Shown one piece after another: positions 1 through 10,954 of a DNA stretch of 64,000 nucleotides. Source of the stretch: Deltaproteobacteria bacterium (lineage in GTDB: Bacteria; Desulfobacterota; Desulfuromonadia; Desulfuromonadales; BM103). The stretch spans positions 1 through 64,000 of the forward strand of contig JAJRRB010000018.1 of assembly GCA_024279915.1 (NCBI GenBank), written 5' to 3'. The notes under the pieces were generated by a model, which was given only the letters and a program-made list of their open reading frames with translations, was not told the DNA's origin and made no database searches. Position 1 is the stretch's first letter; every line of letters begins with the position of its first letter. The position numbers and the translations under genes were made by a program.

Positions 1-158
1 AGAATTCGTCTGCAGCCAGTAGAGAATCCAAAGCCGGAAACCGGATGGCTCTAAATTGATCAGTCGCTTGTCAAAGAACGGAAGGGAAAACCTTTTGCGT
101 TAACGGATCTTTTTACTCTTGACCGCCGGGGGCCTGATAAGTGTTAGTGTAGCTACTT

Positions 159-1616
159 TTAATAACGGTAAGAATCAGGCTTATACGGCCCATCCACAGG
201 CAAACTGATGTAATCAGCCTGCTCTGCAGTAAGAGTCGTCAATCTTGCGCCTAATTTACCAAGGTGCAAACGAGCGACCTTCTCGTCAAGAACCTTTGGC
301 AGAACATAGACTTTGTTCTCATAGTTATCTGGACGCATAAAAAGCTCGATCTGTGCCATCACCTGATTGGTAAAGCTATTCGACATAACAAAAGAGGGAT
401 GACCGGTAGCACAACCAAGGTTGAGTAATCGCCCTTCAGCCAAAACAATGATTGCATGGCCGTCAGAGAAAACCCACTGGTCAACCTGGTTGCCATGCTC
501 GCGTGGATTCTTGATGTTAATCTTTTTGACACCGGCGATCTTAGCCAAGGGTGCCATCTCGATCTCGTTGTCGAAGTGGCCGATATTGCCGACAATGGCA
601 TTATGCTTCATCTTCTCCATGTGCTCGACTCGGATGACATCTTTGTTGCCGGTTGTCGTGACAAAGATATCAGCATCCGCAACCACATCTTCCAGAGTCT
701 TTACTTCGTAACCTTCCATCAACGCCTGCAAAGCACAGATCGGATCGATTTCAGTCACGATAACCCGGGCACCCTGGCCGCGAAGCGACTGGCAGCAACC
801 CTTACCTACATCACCATAGCCACAGACCACGGCTACCTTACCTGAGATCATGACATCAGTTGCCCGCATGATACCGTCTACCAGACTGTGACGGCATCCG
901 TAGACATTGTCGAATTTCCTCTTGGTAACTGAGTCATTGACATTCATCGCCGGGAACGGTAGCTTGCCATCTTTCTGCAGCTGGTAGAGGCGATGGACAC
1001 CGGTTGTAGTCTCCTCAGTCACACCCTTGATCGAGTTACAAATAGCAACCCAATCGATCGTCTTGCACTCAATGGATTTCTTGAGACAACCGACAAGTTC
1101 GAGCCAGTCTTCTGGATCATCAGCATTACAGGCGGGTACATCCTGCTGCTGCCATTCTGAGCCGTAAAGCACCATCATGGTCGCATCGCCGCCGTCATCA
1201 AGGATCATGTTTGGCAATTGACCATCAGGCCAGTTCAATGCCTGTTCAGTACACCACCAGTATTCATTGAGCGTCTCACCCATCCAAGCAAAGACCGGGA
1301 TTCCCTTAGGATCCTCAGGCGTACCTTCGCGGCCCACAGCGACGGCCGCAGCAGCCTGATCCTGGGTCGAGAAAATATTACACGAAGCCCAACGTACCTC
1401 CGCACCAAGGTCGAGCAAGGTTTCGATCAGCACCGCGGTCTGAATCGTCATATGCAGAGAACCGGTGATTCTGGCTCCCTTGAGAGGCAGCTTATCGCGA
1501 TATTCCTCTCGCAACGCCATCAATCCTGGCATCTCGATTTCTGCCAGTCCAATCTCCTTGCGCCCCAAAATGGCCAGAGATAAGTCCAATACTGTAAAAT
1601 TTTGATTGTCTGTCAT
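159..1616 (-). CDS. ahcY: Adenosylhomocysteinase
   Basis: 485-aa ORF; NAD-binding [27 protein letters not shown] and C-terminal [11 protein letters not shown] typical of SAHH. Confidence 0.97.
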   Translation of the reverse strand: MTDNQNFTVLDLSLAILGRKEIGLAEIEMPGLMALREEYRDKLPLKGARITGSLHMTIQTAVLIETLLDLGAEVRWASCNIFSTQDQAAAAVAVGREGTPEDPKGIPVFAWMGETLNEYWWCTEQALNWPDGQLPNMILDDGGDATMMVLYGSEWQQQDVPACNADDPEDWLELVGCLKKSIECKTIDWVAICNSIKGVTEETTTGVHRLYQLQKDGKLPFPAMNVNDSVTKRKFDNVYGCRHSLVDGIMRATDVMISGKVAVVCGYGDVGKGCCQSLRGQGARVIVTEIDPICALQALMEGYEVKTLEDVVADADIFVTTTGNKDVIRVEHMEKMKHNAIVGNIGHFDNEIEMAPLAKIAGVKKINIKNPREHGNQVDQWVFSDGHAIIVLAEGRLLNLGCATGHPSFVMSNSFTNQVMAQIELFMRPDNYENKVYVLPKVLDEKVARLHLGKLGARLTTLTAEQADYISLPVDGPYKPDSYRY

Positions 1617-1645
1617 CTAACAAGTTCTCCTTAATTGTTATTTTG

Positions 1646-2725
1646 TTATTTCCTGTTTGTGTATGTATCAGGTTCACATCTAAATTGCCAAGCAAACCAT
1701 ATCCTGACCAACAACGCTGTCACTGTACGACCGAACCAATGGTTCGTCAATGGATTAAACCAACGATCAAACCAGTTTAGCCAGTCTTTGTTCTGACAAC
1801 CCGGCTCAAGACCTTGTCGATACGCTTTGCGACAGTCCAGAGCCAAGCCAATCTGCCAAGCCTGACTTCGAACGTAACCTCCAGTTGCCAACCATATACG
1901 CCATCGCTTTCGCAACGGCATATCGTGAAGAAGCTTTTTGATCAGATGAAAGAAGGGGAACAATTGAAGTGGCTGAGTTCGATCCTGCTGGCAATAGATT
2001 TCAGGTGCTTTAGCAAAAAACTCCAGCCAGCCGATTGACATAAAATTCATCATCAAAGCATTGAGTGTTTGACGGGACTTTAACCCTTCCACCTGAAATC
2101 GTCGGGCAGAAGTCACAATCTTCCCCGGCAGAAGCAACCATTGGCCAGTAGCACGAATAGTTTCTGCGATAGAAGTGTCTTCCATAACCGGCAAGTCTTC
2201 ACGGAAAGGGCCTACTCTATGAAAGAAGGATTTCGTCATCAGCATGCCTTGGTCACCATGAATACATCCAGAGCGGTCGAGTCGAGCCTTGGCTTCATAA
2301 TAAAACAACCCAAAACTTTTTTCACTACTGGATATATCAAACAGTAAGGAGAAACGTCCGGCCGAAGCATCGGAAGTCTGCTTCTTTTGGTGAGCGTGTA
2401 TAAAGCCAAGCGCATTTAGTAGTTGATTGACATCAACAAGGCGGCTATCAGCATGCAGGAAGAGCAACCAGTCTGAATTTGCAACCGCCACTCCGGCATT
2501 CAATTGCTGCCCCCGTACACTCGGACCAACATGACAGGATCCCGACAGCCGATCCGAGACAAATAAATCATTGGCAAGTTGACAGGTTGTGTCGATAGAG
2601 CCACCATCAGCGATGATAACTTCGAAAGAGATTCCCTGCTGACGAGCAAGGTCGGCAAGCAACAGCGGCAAGGCCTCTTATTCGTTGAGGGTGGGAATAA
2701 TAATGGAAAGATCAGGTTTCGACAT
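1646..2725 (-). pseudogene. Family 2 glycosyltransferase (TIGR04283-like) interrupted by an in-frame TAA at codon 16
   Basis: Reverse-complement translation from ATG at 2725: MSKPDLSIIIPTLNE*EALPLLLADLARQQ..., then DGGSIDTT and LLFLHADS motifs; the ORF track only begins at a downstream TTG (2671). Confidence 0.75.
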
Positions 2726-2748
2726 AACCAACGACCTTGAATGCAAAC

Positions 2749-2774
2749 GGGCGGATCACAAATACGATCCGCCC
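2749..2774 (-). terminator. Perfect 9-bp inverted repeat (GGGCGGATC/GATCCGCCC) between metK and the GT2 gene
   Basis: gggcggatc-acaaatac-gatccgccc; no clear U tract, so terminator or attenuator role is tentative. Confidence 0.4.
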
Positions 2775-2805
2775 AAACGATTCAGGAGTCAACCGATAGA
2801 AAGAA

Positions 2806-3975
2806 TCAGATACCGGCGCGCTTTTGCAAAGATTCGATACGATCAGTGCGTTCCCAGGTAAATTCAGGCAATTCACGGCCGAAATGTCCATACGCCGCTG
2901 TCTTCAGATAAATTGGGCGCAACAGATCGAGAGTCTCCACGATAGCACGGGGACGCATGTCGAATTCATCACGCACAACTCGGGCAATATCATTGGACGG
3001 GATTTTTCCCGTACCAAAAGTGTTGATCATAACCGAAACCGGCTCGGCAACACCGATTGCGTAAGCGAGCTGAACTTCACATTTATCTGCGAGACCTGAA
3101 GCAACAATGTTCTTGGCAACATAACGAGCCATATAAGAGGCACTGCGGTCAACCTTGGAAGGATCCTTACCGGAGAAAGCGCCGCCACCGTGGGAGCCTT
3201 GGCCACCATAGGTATCTACAATGATTTTACGACCGGTCAAGCCACAATCGCCCATCGGTCCACCAACCACAAAACGACCAGTCGGGTTGATGAAGTATTT
3301 GGTGTTTTCATCAAGAAGATTTTCAGGAATAACTTTACGGACAACTTCCTCGATGATCGATTCCTTGAGGTTTTCATAAGTCACATCCGGTACATGTTGC
3401 GAAGAAACAACGACCGTATCAACCCGGATCGGCTTGTCGTTAATGTATTGAATCGACACCTGCGACTTACTGTCTGGACGCAAAAAGTTGAGCAAGCCAC
3501 TTTTTCTTACATCGGCAAGGCGTTTGGTCAACTTATGGGCAAAGGTGATCGGCATCGGCATCAACTCGGGAGTTTCGTTACAGGCATAGCCGAACATTAT
3601 TCCTTGATCGCCAGCGCCCTGTTCGGTGAAGAGTCCCTCACCTTCAGAGACACCCTGTGAGATGTCTGGAGACTGGCGGTCGATCGAGGTCAAAACCGCA
3701 CAGGTTTCATAATCAAAACCCATGGCGGAATCATCGTAGCCTATCTCCTTGAGGGTTTGACGAACGATAACGGGCATATCTACATAGGCACTTGTAGTTA
3801 TTTCCCCGGCGATCATTGCCATACCAGTTGTAACAAGAGTCTCACAGGCAACTCTGGCCTTGGGATCCTGGGCAATGATTGCATCGAGAATAGCATCAGA
3901 AATTTGGTCGGCGACCTTATCAGGGTGCCCCTCGGAAACCGATTCGGAGGTAAAGAGAAAATCTGTCATAGGCAT
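2806..3975 (-). CDS. metK: S-adenosylmethionine synthetase
   Basis: 389 aa; [41 protein letters not shown]. Confidence 0.98.
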   Translation of the reverse strand: MPMTDFLFTSESVSEGHPDKVADQISDAILDAIIAQDPKARVACETLVTTGMAMIAGEITTSAYVDMPVIVRQTLKEIGYDDSAMGFDYETCAVLTSIDRQSPDISQGVSEGEGLFTEQGAGDQGIMFGYACNETPELMPMPITFAHKLTKRLADVRKSGLLNFLRPDSKSQVSIQYINDKPIRVDTVVVSSQHVPDVTYENLKESIIEEVVRKVIPENLLDENTKYFINPTGRFVVGGPMGDCGLTGRKIIVDTYGGQGSHGGGAFSGKDPSKVDRSASYMARYVAKNIVASGLADKCEVQLAYAIGVAEPVSVMINTFGTGKIPSNDIARVVRDEFDMRPRAIVETLDLLRPIYLKTAAYGHFGRELPEFTWERTDRIESLQKRAGI

Positions 3976-4092
3976 AAGTCATACTCCTTAAAGGGCTTTA
4001 TTAAGAGACGGAACGTTAATCTTTTTCTCTAACACTGTCAAGAACTTAGCAACTGTACGTAGAGATGGATGACCACAAGACTTTGACAGCGA

Positions 4093-5880
4093 CTAGAAGT
4101 GTGCTTCTGAAAAAACTTGAGGATAACGCTGGGACATTTCCTTCTCCAGGGCAGCAGCAACCTCTTCGGCCGTTGCCAGAGTCATAAGCTGGTCGAGGAT
4201 TTGTTCAACTTCTGAGATTTTGACCTGCCGTACGATTCGCTTGACCCGAGAAATATTGACAGCGTTCATTGACAGTTCACTGAAGCCAAGAGCAATCAGG
4301 ACCAGCGAGTAGAGATCTTCTCCTGCCATCTCACCGCACATACCAACTTCGATACCGGCAGACTTTGCTGCCTGACAAATCAGCAGTAACGCCTGAAGAA
4401 CAGCAGGGTGCATCGGCTCATAAAGATAAGCAACGTGCTCGTTGCCGCGATCAATCGCCAGACAGTATTGAATCAGGTCATTCGTCCCAACCGAGAAAAA
4501 GTCAACTTCCTTCGCCAGCAGATCAGCAATCAAAACTGCAGCTGGAGTTTCAATCATGATGCCGACTTCAACATTTTCACCGCAAGTAATGCCTGCCGAA
4601 AGCAGTTCCTGACGTTCTCTTTCGAGGAATTGTTTGCAGTCACGCACTTCGGCGACTCCCGAAATCATCGGGAACATAATACGTATGTGACCAAACGCAG
4701 CAGCCCTGAGGATTGCTCGCAGCTGAGTTTTGAACAGGTTAACTTCTTTGAGTGAAAAACGTATTGCACGCAGTCCCATCGCCGGGTTGACCTCATCGGC
4801 GAGGTTAAACTCGGGGACGAACTTATCACCACCAACATCAAGGGTTCTGATGGTCACTGGAAAAGGTGCCATCTTCTCCACGGCAGCGCGATAGATGTCA
4901 AATTGCTCATCTTCGGAAGGTGGCCCCTCGCCCGACATAAAGAGGAACTCGGTACGGAACAGACCGATGCCCTGGGCTCCCTGTTCCCGTGCCACCGTTA
5001 TTTCTTCAACAAAATCGATGTTGCTGCGCAGAGCCAGAGAGTAACCGTCCCTGGTCTCTGCCGGTAAGCTGCGAAACTGAACAAGTTCAGATTCCAGGTA
5101 GTCGTAGTGCTGCTTCTTTTCCAGATAGTCGCGAAAAGTCTCTGTCGAGGGTCTGAGGATCACCGTGCCGGTGCTACCATCGATAATCATTGGCGTACCG
5201 TCTGGCACCAGTGAGGTCACAGTCTCCAACCCGACCACAGCAGGAATACCGAGCGAGCGAGCCAGGATTGCAGTGTGCGAGGTACGCCCGCCAATATCGG
5301 TCACAAACCCGATGACCTTTGATTTGTCGATTTGCACAGTATCGGCAGGAGAAAGAACATGGGCGACAACAATGACCTGTTCATTCACATCGGCCAGAGA
5401 TTCACGTGTTTCACCAAGCAGGTTGCGCATTAAGCGATCACCGATCGAGTCGATGTCCGAGCGCCTTTCCCGCAGGTACTCGTCACTGATTTTATCGAAC
5501 ACCCGGCGCAGTTTACTTAAGACCCGGTTCAGAGCGCCCTCGGCATTGATCAGTTCCCCACGAATCAGGCCGATGGTCTCACCGATCAGCATCTCATCAT
5601 CAAGAATCAGCAGATGGGTGTCAATAATATAGAGGTGCTCAGTCAACTCCTTGCTATCAGCCTGGTCTTTGACTTCAATTAATTGAGCTTTAGATCTTTC
5701 GACCGCATCCTTAAACGCTCCAATTTCTGGATCGACCTCTTCCGGAGAGATACGACGTTCAATAACGGTCATCCGGTCACGATTAACCAAGTGACTCCTG
5801 GAGATCGCAATCCCGGGTGCTGCAGCGATACCGACGAGCATGGTATCTTCAGCTATATTAATCTTCACCGAAGCCATCAT
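4093..5880 (-). CDS. ptsI: PTS enzyme I (phosphoenolpyruvate-protein phosphotransferase)
   Basis: GGRTSHTAILARSLGIPAVVG active-site His region; C-terminal PEP-utilizing barrel. Confidence 0.95.
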   Translation of the reverse strand: MMASVKINIAEDTMLVGIAAAPGIAISRSHLVNRDRMTVIERRISPEEVDPEIGAFKDAVERSKAQLIEVKDQADSKELTEHLYIIDTHLLILDDEMLIGETIGLIRGELINAEGALNRVLSKLRRVFDKISDEYLRERRSDIDSIGDRLMRNLLGETRESLADVNEQVIVVAHVLSPADTVQIDKSKVIGFVTDIGGRTSHTAILARSLGIPAVVGLETVTSLVPDGTPMIIDGSTGTVILRPSTETFRDYLEKKQHYDYLESELVQFRSLPAETRDGYSLALRSNIDFVEEITVAREQGAQGIGLFRTEFLFMSGEGPPSEDEQFDIYRAAVEKMAPFPVTIRTLDVGGDKFVPEFNLADEVNPAMGLRAIRFSLKEVNLFKTQLRAILRAAAFGHIRIMFPMISGVAEVRDCKQFLERERQELLSAGITCGENVEVGIMIETPAAVLIADLLAKEVDFFSVGTNDLIQYCLAIDRGNEHVAYLYEPMHPAVLQALLLICQAAKSAGIEVGMCGEMAGEDLYSLVLIALGFSELSMNAVNISRVKRIVRQVKISEVEQILDQLMTLATAEEVAAALEKEMSQRYPQVFSEAHF

Positions 5881-6130
5881 CGATCAAAGTCCCGATTACC
5901 TTCATTGCCTCTTCGGCATCTTCACCAGACACCGTCACAGAGATTATTGACCCTTGCGGAGCCGCCAGCATCAACAGACCCATAATACTCTTGCCGTTCA
6001 CGTCATTACCGTCTTTCTCGATGGTCACATCCGATAGGAACCGGTTAGCTGTCTGGACCAACTGAGCAGCAGCCCGGGCATGCAATCCCAAACGGTTAAT
6101 AATCTTGAATTTTGAGTTTTCTGTCGTCAT
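5858..6130 (-). CDS. ptsH: HPr phosphocarrier protein
   Basis: 90 aa; GLHARAAA (His15 region) and NGKSIMGLL (Ser46 region). Confidence 0.95.
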   Translation of the reverse strand: MTTENSKFKIINRLGLHARAAAQLVQTANRFLSDVTIEKDGNDVNGKSIMGLLMLAAPQGSIISVTVSGEDAEEAMKVIGTLIDDGFGED

Positions 6131-6185
6131 CTCATCCCCTCTATTAAAACAGCAACGCCAACAACAACAGGCTGGACGTTGTCAA

Positions 6186-6896
6186 TCAAACAAGAAACAG
6201 ACTGGTCACACCTTTATGAGCCAACCAGGCAAAAAGCAGAACAATTGGTAGCTGAATAAAACCCCATGCGGCAGAAATGTCCTGATGCTCACAGCCCTTA
6301 AAGGAGAGATATGCGCAGAGGACACCGATCAGCACTGTCGTTGATTCTTTGAGTCTGATCGCCAGGTCCGGCAGATGACATTTCTGTATCGTTTCAATGG
6401 CCTTCAGCTCCTGAACATAGCCGAGCGCAAGCCCGATGCCACGAAACAGCAGATGGGGCAGATTAAAGAGCACCAGAAAAACCACCGGAGCCCAGAGAGA
6501 CCCCTGGCTCGCTATCAGAAGACCAATCAGTGCTGCCAGAGGACGGACACCACCCCAAAAGAGGGCATCTCCCATCGCGGCAAGAGGTGCCATAACCATT
6601 TTTTTATATGTTTCAGCATCAACGGCAGGTGCTTCACCGGCGAGACTAAGTAATTCCAGGCGCAAAGTAGTCCCCGCAACCAGCGGCGCAAAATAAGGAT
6701 GAGTGTTAAAATAAGCCCCATGTCGCTGACGAACATCGGCAGGGATTTCATCTCCGTAGATACTGCGCAACCCCGGTAGTATCAAATAGAAGAACCCGAG
6801 GTTTTGTAACTTCTCGAAGTTCCAACTGGCCTGCAGTAGAAACGACCGAAGGTACATGCGTAAAAATGTCAGCCAGGAAAGGCGAATCTCTTTCAT
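6186..6896 (-). CDS. PTS mannose/fructose/sorbose family EIID
   Basis: RSFLLQASWNFEKLQNLGFFYLILPGL; AALGDALFWG-like region; position in a PTS operon. Confidence 0.9.
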   Translation of the reverse strand: MKEIRLSWLTFLRMYLRSFLLQASWNFEKLQNLGFFYLILPGLRSIYGDEIPADVRQRHGAYFNTHPYFAPLVAGTTLRLELLSLAGEAPAVDAETYKKMVMAPLAAMGDALFWGGVRPLAALIGLLIASQGSLWAPVVFLVLFNLPHLLFRGIGLALGYVQELKAIETIQKCHLPDLAIRLKESTTVLIGVLCAYLSFKGCEHQDISAAWGFIQLPIVLLFAWLAHKGVTSLFLV

Positions 6897-6900
6897 AGAG

Positions 6901-7593
6901 TCATCTCATCCAGAGAACCAGCATAGTGCCAATAAACGCGGCACAGAACAGGGAAGCGCTACGATTGACATTAATCGTTCCAAGGAGTGACGCCGCTCCC
7001 ACCAGAATCAGGCTGTACTGTAGGCTCAGTCCAGTTTCGCGTACCGCTCCGATCAGCAGAGGAGCGACAGAGTAGAGAGCAAAACTACCGATCAGAACAA
7101 TAACGACTGCCGTAGCCAAGCTCGCAAGGGCAAAACTGGCCAAACCAAAAAGATGATAACGCTCCAGGCCATTCGTATCCCCTGTCATGAGGGCATCGTG
7201 ACCGGAGAGAGCAAGGCGGTCATTGACATGACGCGCCAGACGATCAAAGACCTGTCCAAACTTGCCCAAAGGGATAGCAATCAGCACAGCCAGGATCACC
7301 ATTGGCATACCGTGCAAGTCGAGCAAGTGCCCCACGCTCAAGGCCAGGACAGTCGCACCCACGGCAACCTGCGTATCGTCAGGAGGAATTGCGGCCCCAA
7401 CTGGTAGCCTGCCGAGCCAGAGCAACTCGAGCAGCATGCCGCCCTCCATTCCAACCAGAGGATTACCAAGGACCCAGCCTGTCAATGGTGCGGCAACCAA
7501 GGGTCGGGAAATCATAATCTGAATCAGAGCAACCCGATCCAGACCAGTCAACATGGCCACCAGACCGGCCAACAGATAGTCGCCAACAACCAT
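6901..7593 (-). CDS. PTS mannose/fructose/sorbose family EIIC
   Basis: Hydrophobic 230 aa; PLVGMEGGMLLELLWLGRLPVGAAIPPDD typical of EIIC-Man. Confidence 0.9.
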   Translation of the reverse strand: MVVGDYLLAGLVAMLTGLDRVALIQIMISRPLVAAPLTGWVLGNPLVGMEGGMLLELLWLGRLPVGAAIPPDDTQVAVGATVLALSVGHLLDLHGMPMVILAVLIAIPLGKFGQVFDRLARHVNDRLALSGHDALMTGDTNGLERYHLFGLASFALASLATAVVIVLIGSFALYSVAPLLIGAVRETGLSLQYSLILVGAASLLGTINVNRSASLFCAAFIGTMLVLWMR

Positions 7594-8082
7594 TTAACGA
7601 CCTCCAGAACGAATCAGTTTATGCCAGTTCTGCTCCCTATCTGTGGGGACACATTGAGAAACAATGGTGACACCATGGTCCTCAACCTGCTGCAACTTCT
7701 CAATGTCATGCTGGTCGAGGGCAATTGTGCAAGTATAACGATCCTTACCTGCGCTCGAGTGCATGTTGCCAAGATTAAGTTTTGTATAAGAGACGCCGAG
7801 CTGACAAACCTTCAAGGCATCCTCGGAGTTGGTAAAAAGCAACAGGACTCGTTTCTTGAGCAAGTCAGCAGAACTAAGGATACTAGCAGTTTCTTCTAAC
7901 GTACCAATAATCAACTTGATCGAACTCGGTATGGCCGCTTGCATAACCATGCAATGAAAAGACGCTCCTGCGACTTCGTCGTTGGCAACCACAATACAAT
8001 CGGCATTGACATAGGGCACCCAGGCTTCCAGAACCTGACCATGCACAAGGCGGCTGTCAATACGCGCCAGAACAATACTCAT
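7594..8082 (-). CDS. PTS mannose-family EIIB
   Basis: LARIDSRLVHGQVLEAWVPYVNAD active-site His motif. Confidence 0.93.
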   Translation of the reverse strand: MSIVLARIDSRLVHGQVLEAWVPYVNADCIVVANDEVAGASFHCMVMQAAIPSSIKLIIGTLEETASILSSADLLKKRVLLLFTNSEDALKVCQLGVSYTKLNLGNMHSSAGKDRYTCTIALDQHDIEKLQQVEDHGVTIVSQCVPTDREQNWHKLIRSGGR

Positions 8083-8153
8083 TACAAAAGGCTCCTAACG
8101 AGGTGATTATATTGGATAAGAGACGACTATGACGAGCTTTGCCAGAGAATCTC

Positions 8154-8555
8154 CTATCTCTGCAAATATTCACTAGCTAATGCGATGCTCTGTTGACCAT
8201 ACGACTTGAGTATTCCTGCCAATTCGTCCAAGCCAAGGTGTTCCTGGCTGTTGAAGAATTTAAGCAGCATAGGCAGATTGACACCGCTCAGGACTTCAAC
8301 GACCTGTGGCTCAAGGAAAGTCATGCTGACATTGGCTGGAGTGCCACCGAACATATCCGTGGCAATGATGACGCCATTATCGTCTATTCCGACCTCTGCA
8401 ATAGCTGCCACAATAGCATTACGAACATCTTCCATCGATCTATCCTGATTAATGCTGACAGCCCTGGCATTTCGAACCGGGCCGAGAATCATCTGTGTTG
8501 ACGTCAATAGCTCCGCGCCAAGATTGCCATGCGTCGCAACAATCAAACCGACCAT
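8154..8555 (-). CDS. PTS mannose-family EIIA
   Basis: MVGLIVATHGNLGAELL; DMFGGTPANVSM. Confidence 0.93.
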   Translation of the reverse strand: MVGLIVATHGNLGAELLTSTQMILGPVRNARAVSINQDRSMEDVRNAIVAAIAEVGIDDNGVIIATDMFGGTPANVSMTFLEPQVVEVLSGVNLPMLLKFFNSQEHLGLDELAGILKSYGQQSIALASEYLQR

Positions 8556-8559
8556 AATC

Positions 8560-9417
8560 TTAATCCTTACTGATATCCCTGTGATTTACCTGCACAACGC
8601 TTCCAGTGCCAAGCAAGTACGGTCCCAAGTCCTCTGCAATAGCGACACTACGATGACGCCCACCAGTACAACCGATGCCTATTGTCAGGCTGGTTTTCCC
8701 CTCTTGACAATAACGTGGCAAGAGAAAGAAAAGGAGGTCTTTCAGCTTGCCGAGAAAAGCTTGATAGTCAGCTTGACTCAATACGAAGTTACTGACAGCA
8801 GGATCCAGCCCGGTTTTGGGACGTAACTCTTCAACGAAATGGGGGTTATCAAGAAAACGTACGTCGAAGACGAGGTCTGCGCCCAGAGGCAGACCATTTC
8901 GAAAGCCAAAAGACTGCACCTGCACCCGTAACTGGCCTTCATGATCTTCCGCTCCCAGAACGGAAGCCAGGACTCGTTGACGCAGTTGGTGAACAGTCAG
9001 CCCGGAAGAATCCAGAATGATTGTTGCCAGCCTGCGCAGCTCTGACATGATTTCACGTTCATTATCAATGGCAGCAAGAATTCCCTCTTTCTGCACCAGA
9101 GGATGACGACGGCGGGTCTCTGAAAATCGTTTTACCAAGTCCTGGTCCGATGCTTCAAAAAACAGGACATCGACGGCGTGTCCTTCTGCCTTTATACGAC
9201 TCAGAACTTCACGACAATCACCTAAAAAATCAGAGCTTCTGGCATCGACAACGGTTGCTACTTTTTCATATCCGTGATCAGTTAAAGAGAGAAAATCAGG
9301 GAGCATCACCAAGGGGAGGTTATCAATAACAAAAAAACCAGCATCTTCGAGAGAGCGAGCTCCTGTACTTTTGCCAGAGCCAGACAGCCCGGTGATAACA
9401 ACAAGTTGTCGTTTCAT
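8560..9417 (-). CDS. rapZ: RNase adapter RapZ / YvcJ family nucleotide-binding protein
   Basis: GLSGSGKSTGARSLEDAGFFVIDNLP and GIGCTGGRHRSVAIAE. Confidence 0.95.
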   Translation of the reverse strand: MKRQLVVITGLSGSGKSTGARSLEDAGFFVIDNLPLVMLPDFLSLTDHGYEKVATVVDARSSDFLGDCREVLSRIKAEGHAVDVLFFEASDQDLVKRFSETRRRHPLVQKEGILAAIDNEREIMSELRRLATIILDSSGLTVHQLRQRVLASVLGAEDHEGQLRVQVQSFGFRNGLPLGADLVFDVRFLDNPHFVEELRPKTGLDPAVSNFVLSQADYQAFLGKLKDLLFFLLPRYCQEGKTSLTIGIGCTGGRHRSVAIAEDLGPYLLGTGSVVQVNHRDISKD

Positions 9418-10397
9418 TCCAGGTTATCCCCAATGATAGACTGCGCATGGATTCTTGCTGTTTCAGCCATTCGTTGCTCCAGCCTCTCTTCAAACTCTAC
9501 CGCACTGTGATATCCCATTTCCTTGAGCAACTGGTTGCGGGCCGCAACTTCAACAATGGTTGTGATATTCCGGCCTTGACGAACAGGAATCGTTTGCAAA
9601 GGTAATTTGACCCCAAGCAGTTCATAATGGTTTTCTTCAAGACCAAGGCGGTCGTATTCATTGCCATCCTGCCATTCCACAAGTTCGATAGCCAGATCGA
9701 TTTTCTTTCGCTCGCGAATTGCAGCAACACCAAACAAATGTTTAATATTGATGATACCAAGACCACGAATCTCCATGTGGTAATGCAACAGATCACTACC
9801 TTCACCGAAGAGCACAGCAGGCAACTTCAGGCGGACTTTAATCACATCGTCAGCCACCAGACGGTGTCCACGAATAACCAGGTCAAGAGCACATTCACTC
9901 TTGCCGATGCCACTTTTACCGAGCAAAAGGACTCCGACCCCAAGCACATCAACAAGCACGCCGTGCACATTGGTCTGGGGAAGCAGGCGCTCTTCCAAAT
10001 ATTGGGTCAATAGGGAGATGAAGGTTGAGCTTTGGTGATGACTACGTAGCAGAGGAATGTTGTGGCTTTCCACTTCACGTAAAAGGTTATCAGGTGCATC
10101 CAGGTCTTTGGTGATGATAAAGCAACAGATATCAAGCGCACAAAGCTGAGAGACATTCTCTTCAGCCTTGGCTGGATCTCGCTGATATAGTTCTGCAAGA
10201 TAACTGAGTTCGGTAGCACCCAGGATCTGGATGCGATCAGGATGGAGGTTGTTGGTATAGCCGGCCAGCGCCAGACCAGGCTTTTGAATTCTTGGAACCT
10301 GAACAACACGGCTCAGGCCACGCTCGCCGGCCAAAAGCCCCAGGTCAAGCCCGGCCTCTGTCTCGGACAATAGTTCAGAGATACTCAGACGGGGCAT
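9414..10397 (-). CDS. hprK: HPr kinase/phosphorylase
   Basis: LLLGKSGIGKSECALDLVIRGHRLVADD; MEIRGLGIINI. Confidence 0.96.
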   Translation of the reverse strand: MPRLSISELLSETEAGLDLGLLAGERGLSRVVQVPRIQKPGLALAGYTNNLHPDRIQILGATELSYLAELYQRDPAKAEENVSQLCALDICCFIITKDLDAPDNLLREVESHNIPLLRSHHQSSTFISLLTQYLEERLLPQTNVHGVLVDVLGVGVLLLGKSGIGKSECALDLVIRGHRLVADDVIKVRLKLPAVLFGEGSDLLHYHMEIRGLGIINIKHLFGVAAIRERKKIDLAIELVEWQDGNEYDRLGLEENHYELLGVKLPLQTIPVRQGRNITTIVEVAARNQLLKEMGYHSAVEFEERLEQRMAETARIHAQSIIGDNLE

Positions 10398-10409
10398 CGA
10401 TTCAACCGT

Positions 10410-10871
10410 TTAGAGTTGTTCTTCCTCTTCAGAAATAATGCGATGGATTTCTGCACTATCAACCGCTGACTGCAGGCGCTCGCGCACTGCCGTACTTTTC
10501 AACAATTTGGAAATACGGGCCAGAGTCTTCAAATGAACACCGACGGACGCCTCTGGCGCAACCAGGAGGAAAAAAAGGTGAGCTGGTTTGCTATCCATGG
10601 AATCGAAATCAACACCTTGACGACTCAAACCAAAAGAGATCAGGAGACGGTCGATATCTTTTAATTTACCATGAGGAATCGCGACTCCATCACCGATACC
10701 CGTAGATCCGAGTCGCTCCCGCTCCATAAGGACTTTCAGGACATCGTCCCGAACCAGACTCGAATCAGATTTCAACAGAGCATCTGTCAACTCAGCGAGA
10801 ACTTCTTTTTTTCCCGTACCATTTAACTCTGCGACGATCGCCGCAGGATCAAGCAACTCCGAAATTTTCAT
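10410..10871 (-). CDS. ptsN: PTS EIIA-Ntr
   Basis: GIGDGVAIPHGKL active-site His; located near rpoN. Confidence 0.93.
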   Translation of the reverse strand: MKISELLDPAAIVAELNGTGKKEVLAELTDALLKSDSSLVRDDVLKVLMERERLGSTGIGDGVAIPHGKLKDIDRLLISFGLSRQGVDFDSMDSKPAHLFFLLVAPEASVGVHLKTLARISKLLKSTAVRERLQSAVDSAEIHRIISEEEEQL

Positions 10872-10914
10872 TTCACGATTAACCTAGTAACTGTCTGGAA
10901 GTTAGTAAAACAAC

Positions 10915-10941
10915 GGCAGGCGGCTACATTGACCGCCTGCC
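10915..10941 (-). terminator. Stem-loop after hpf (GGCAGGCGG/CCGCCTGCC)
   Basis: Perfect 9-bp stem, 9-nt loop, followed on the minus strand by GTTGTTTT. Confidence 0.65.
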
Positions 10942-10954
10942 ATAGAAGATAGCC

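Noticed and set aside
421-845. Plus-strand ORFs overlapping ahcY (and many similar antisense ORFs across the window)
   Set aside because: They lie wholly within well-supported minus-strand genes and show no recognisable motif
3976-4092. Possible SAM riboswitch upstream of metK
   Set aside because: I read the leader on the minus strand and saw no recognisable SAM-I core or conserved stems; only a TTGACA-like promoter element
8452-8826. 124-aa plus-strand ORF over EIIA/rapZ
   Set aside because: Antisense shadow of two confident genes; no domain features
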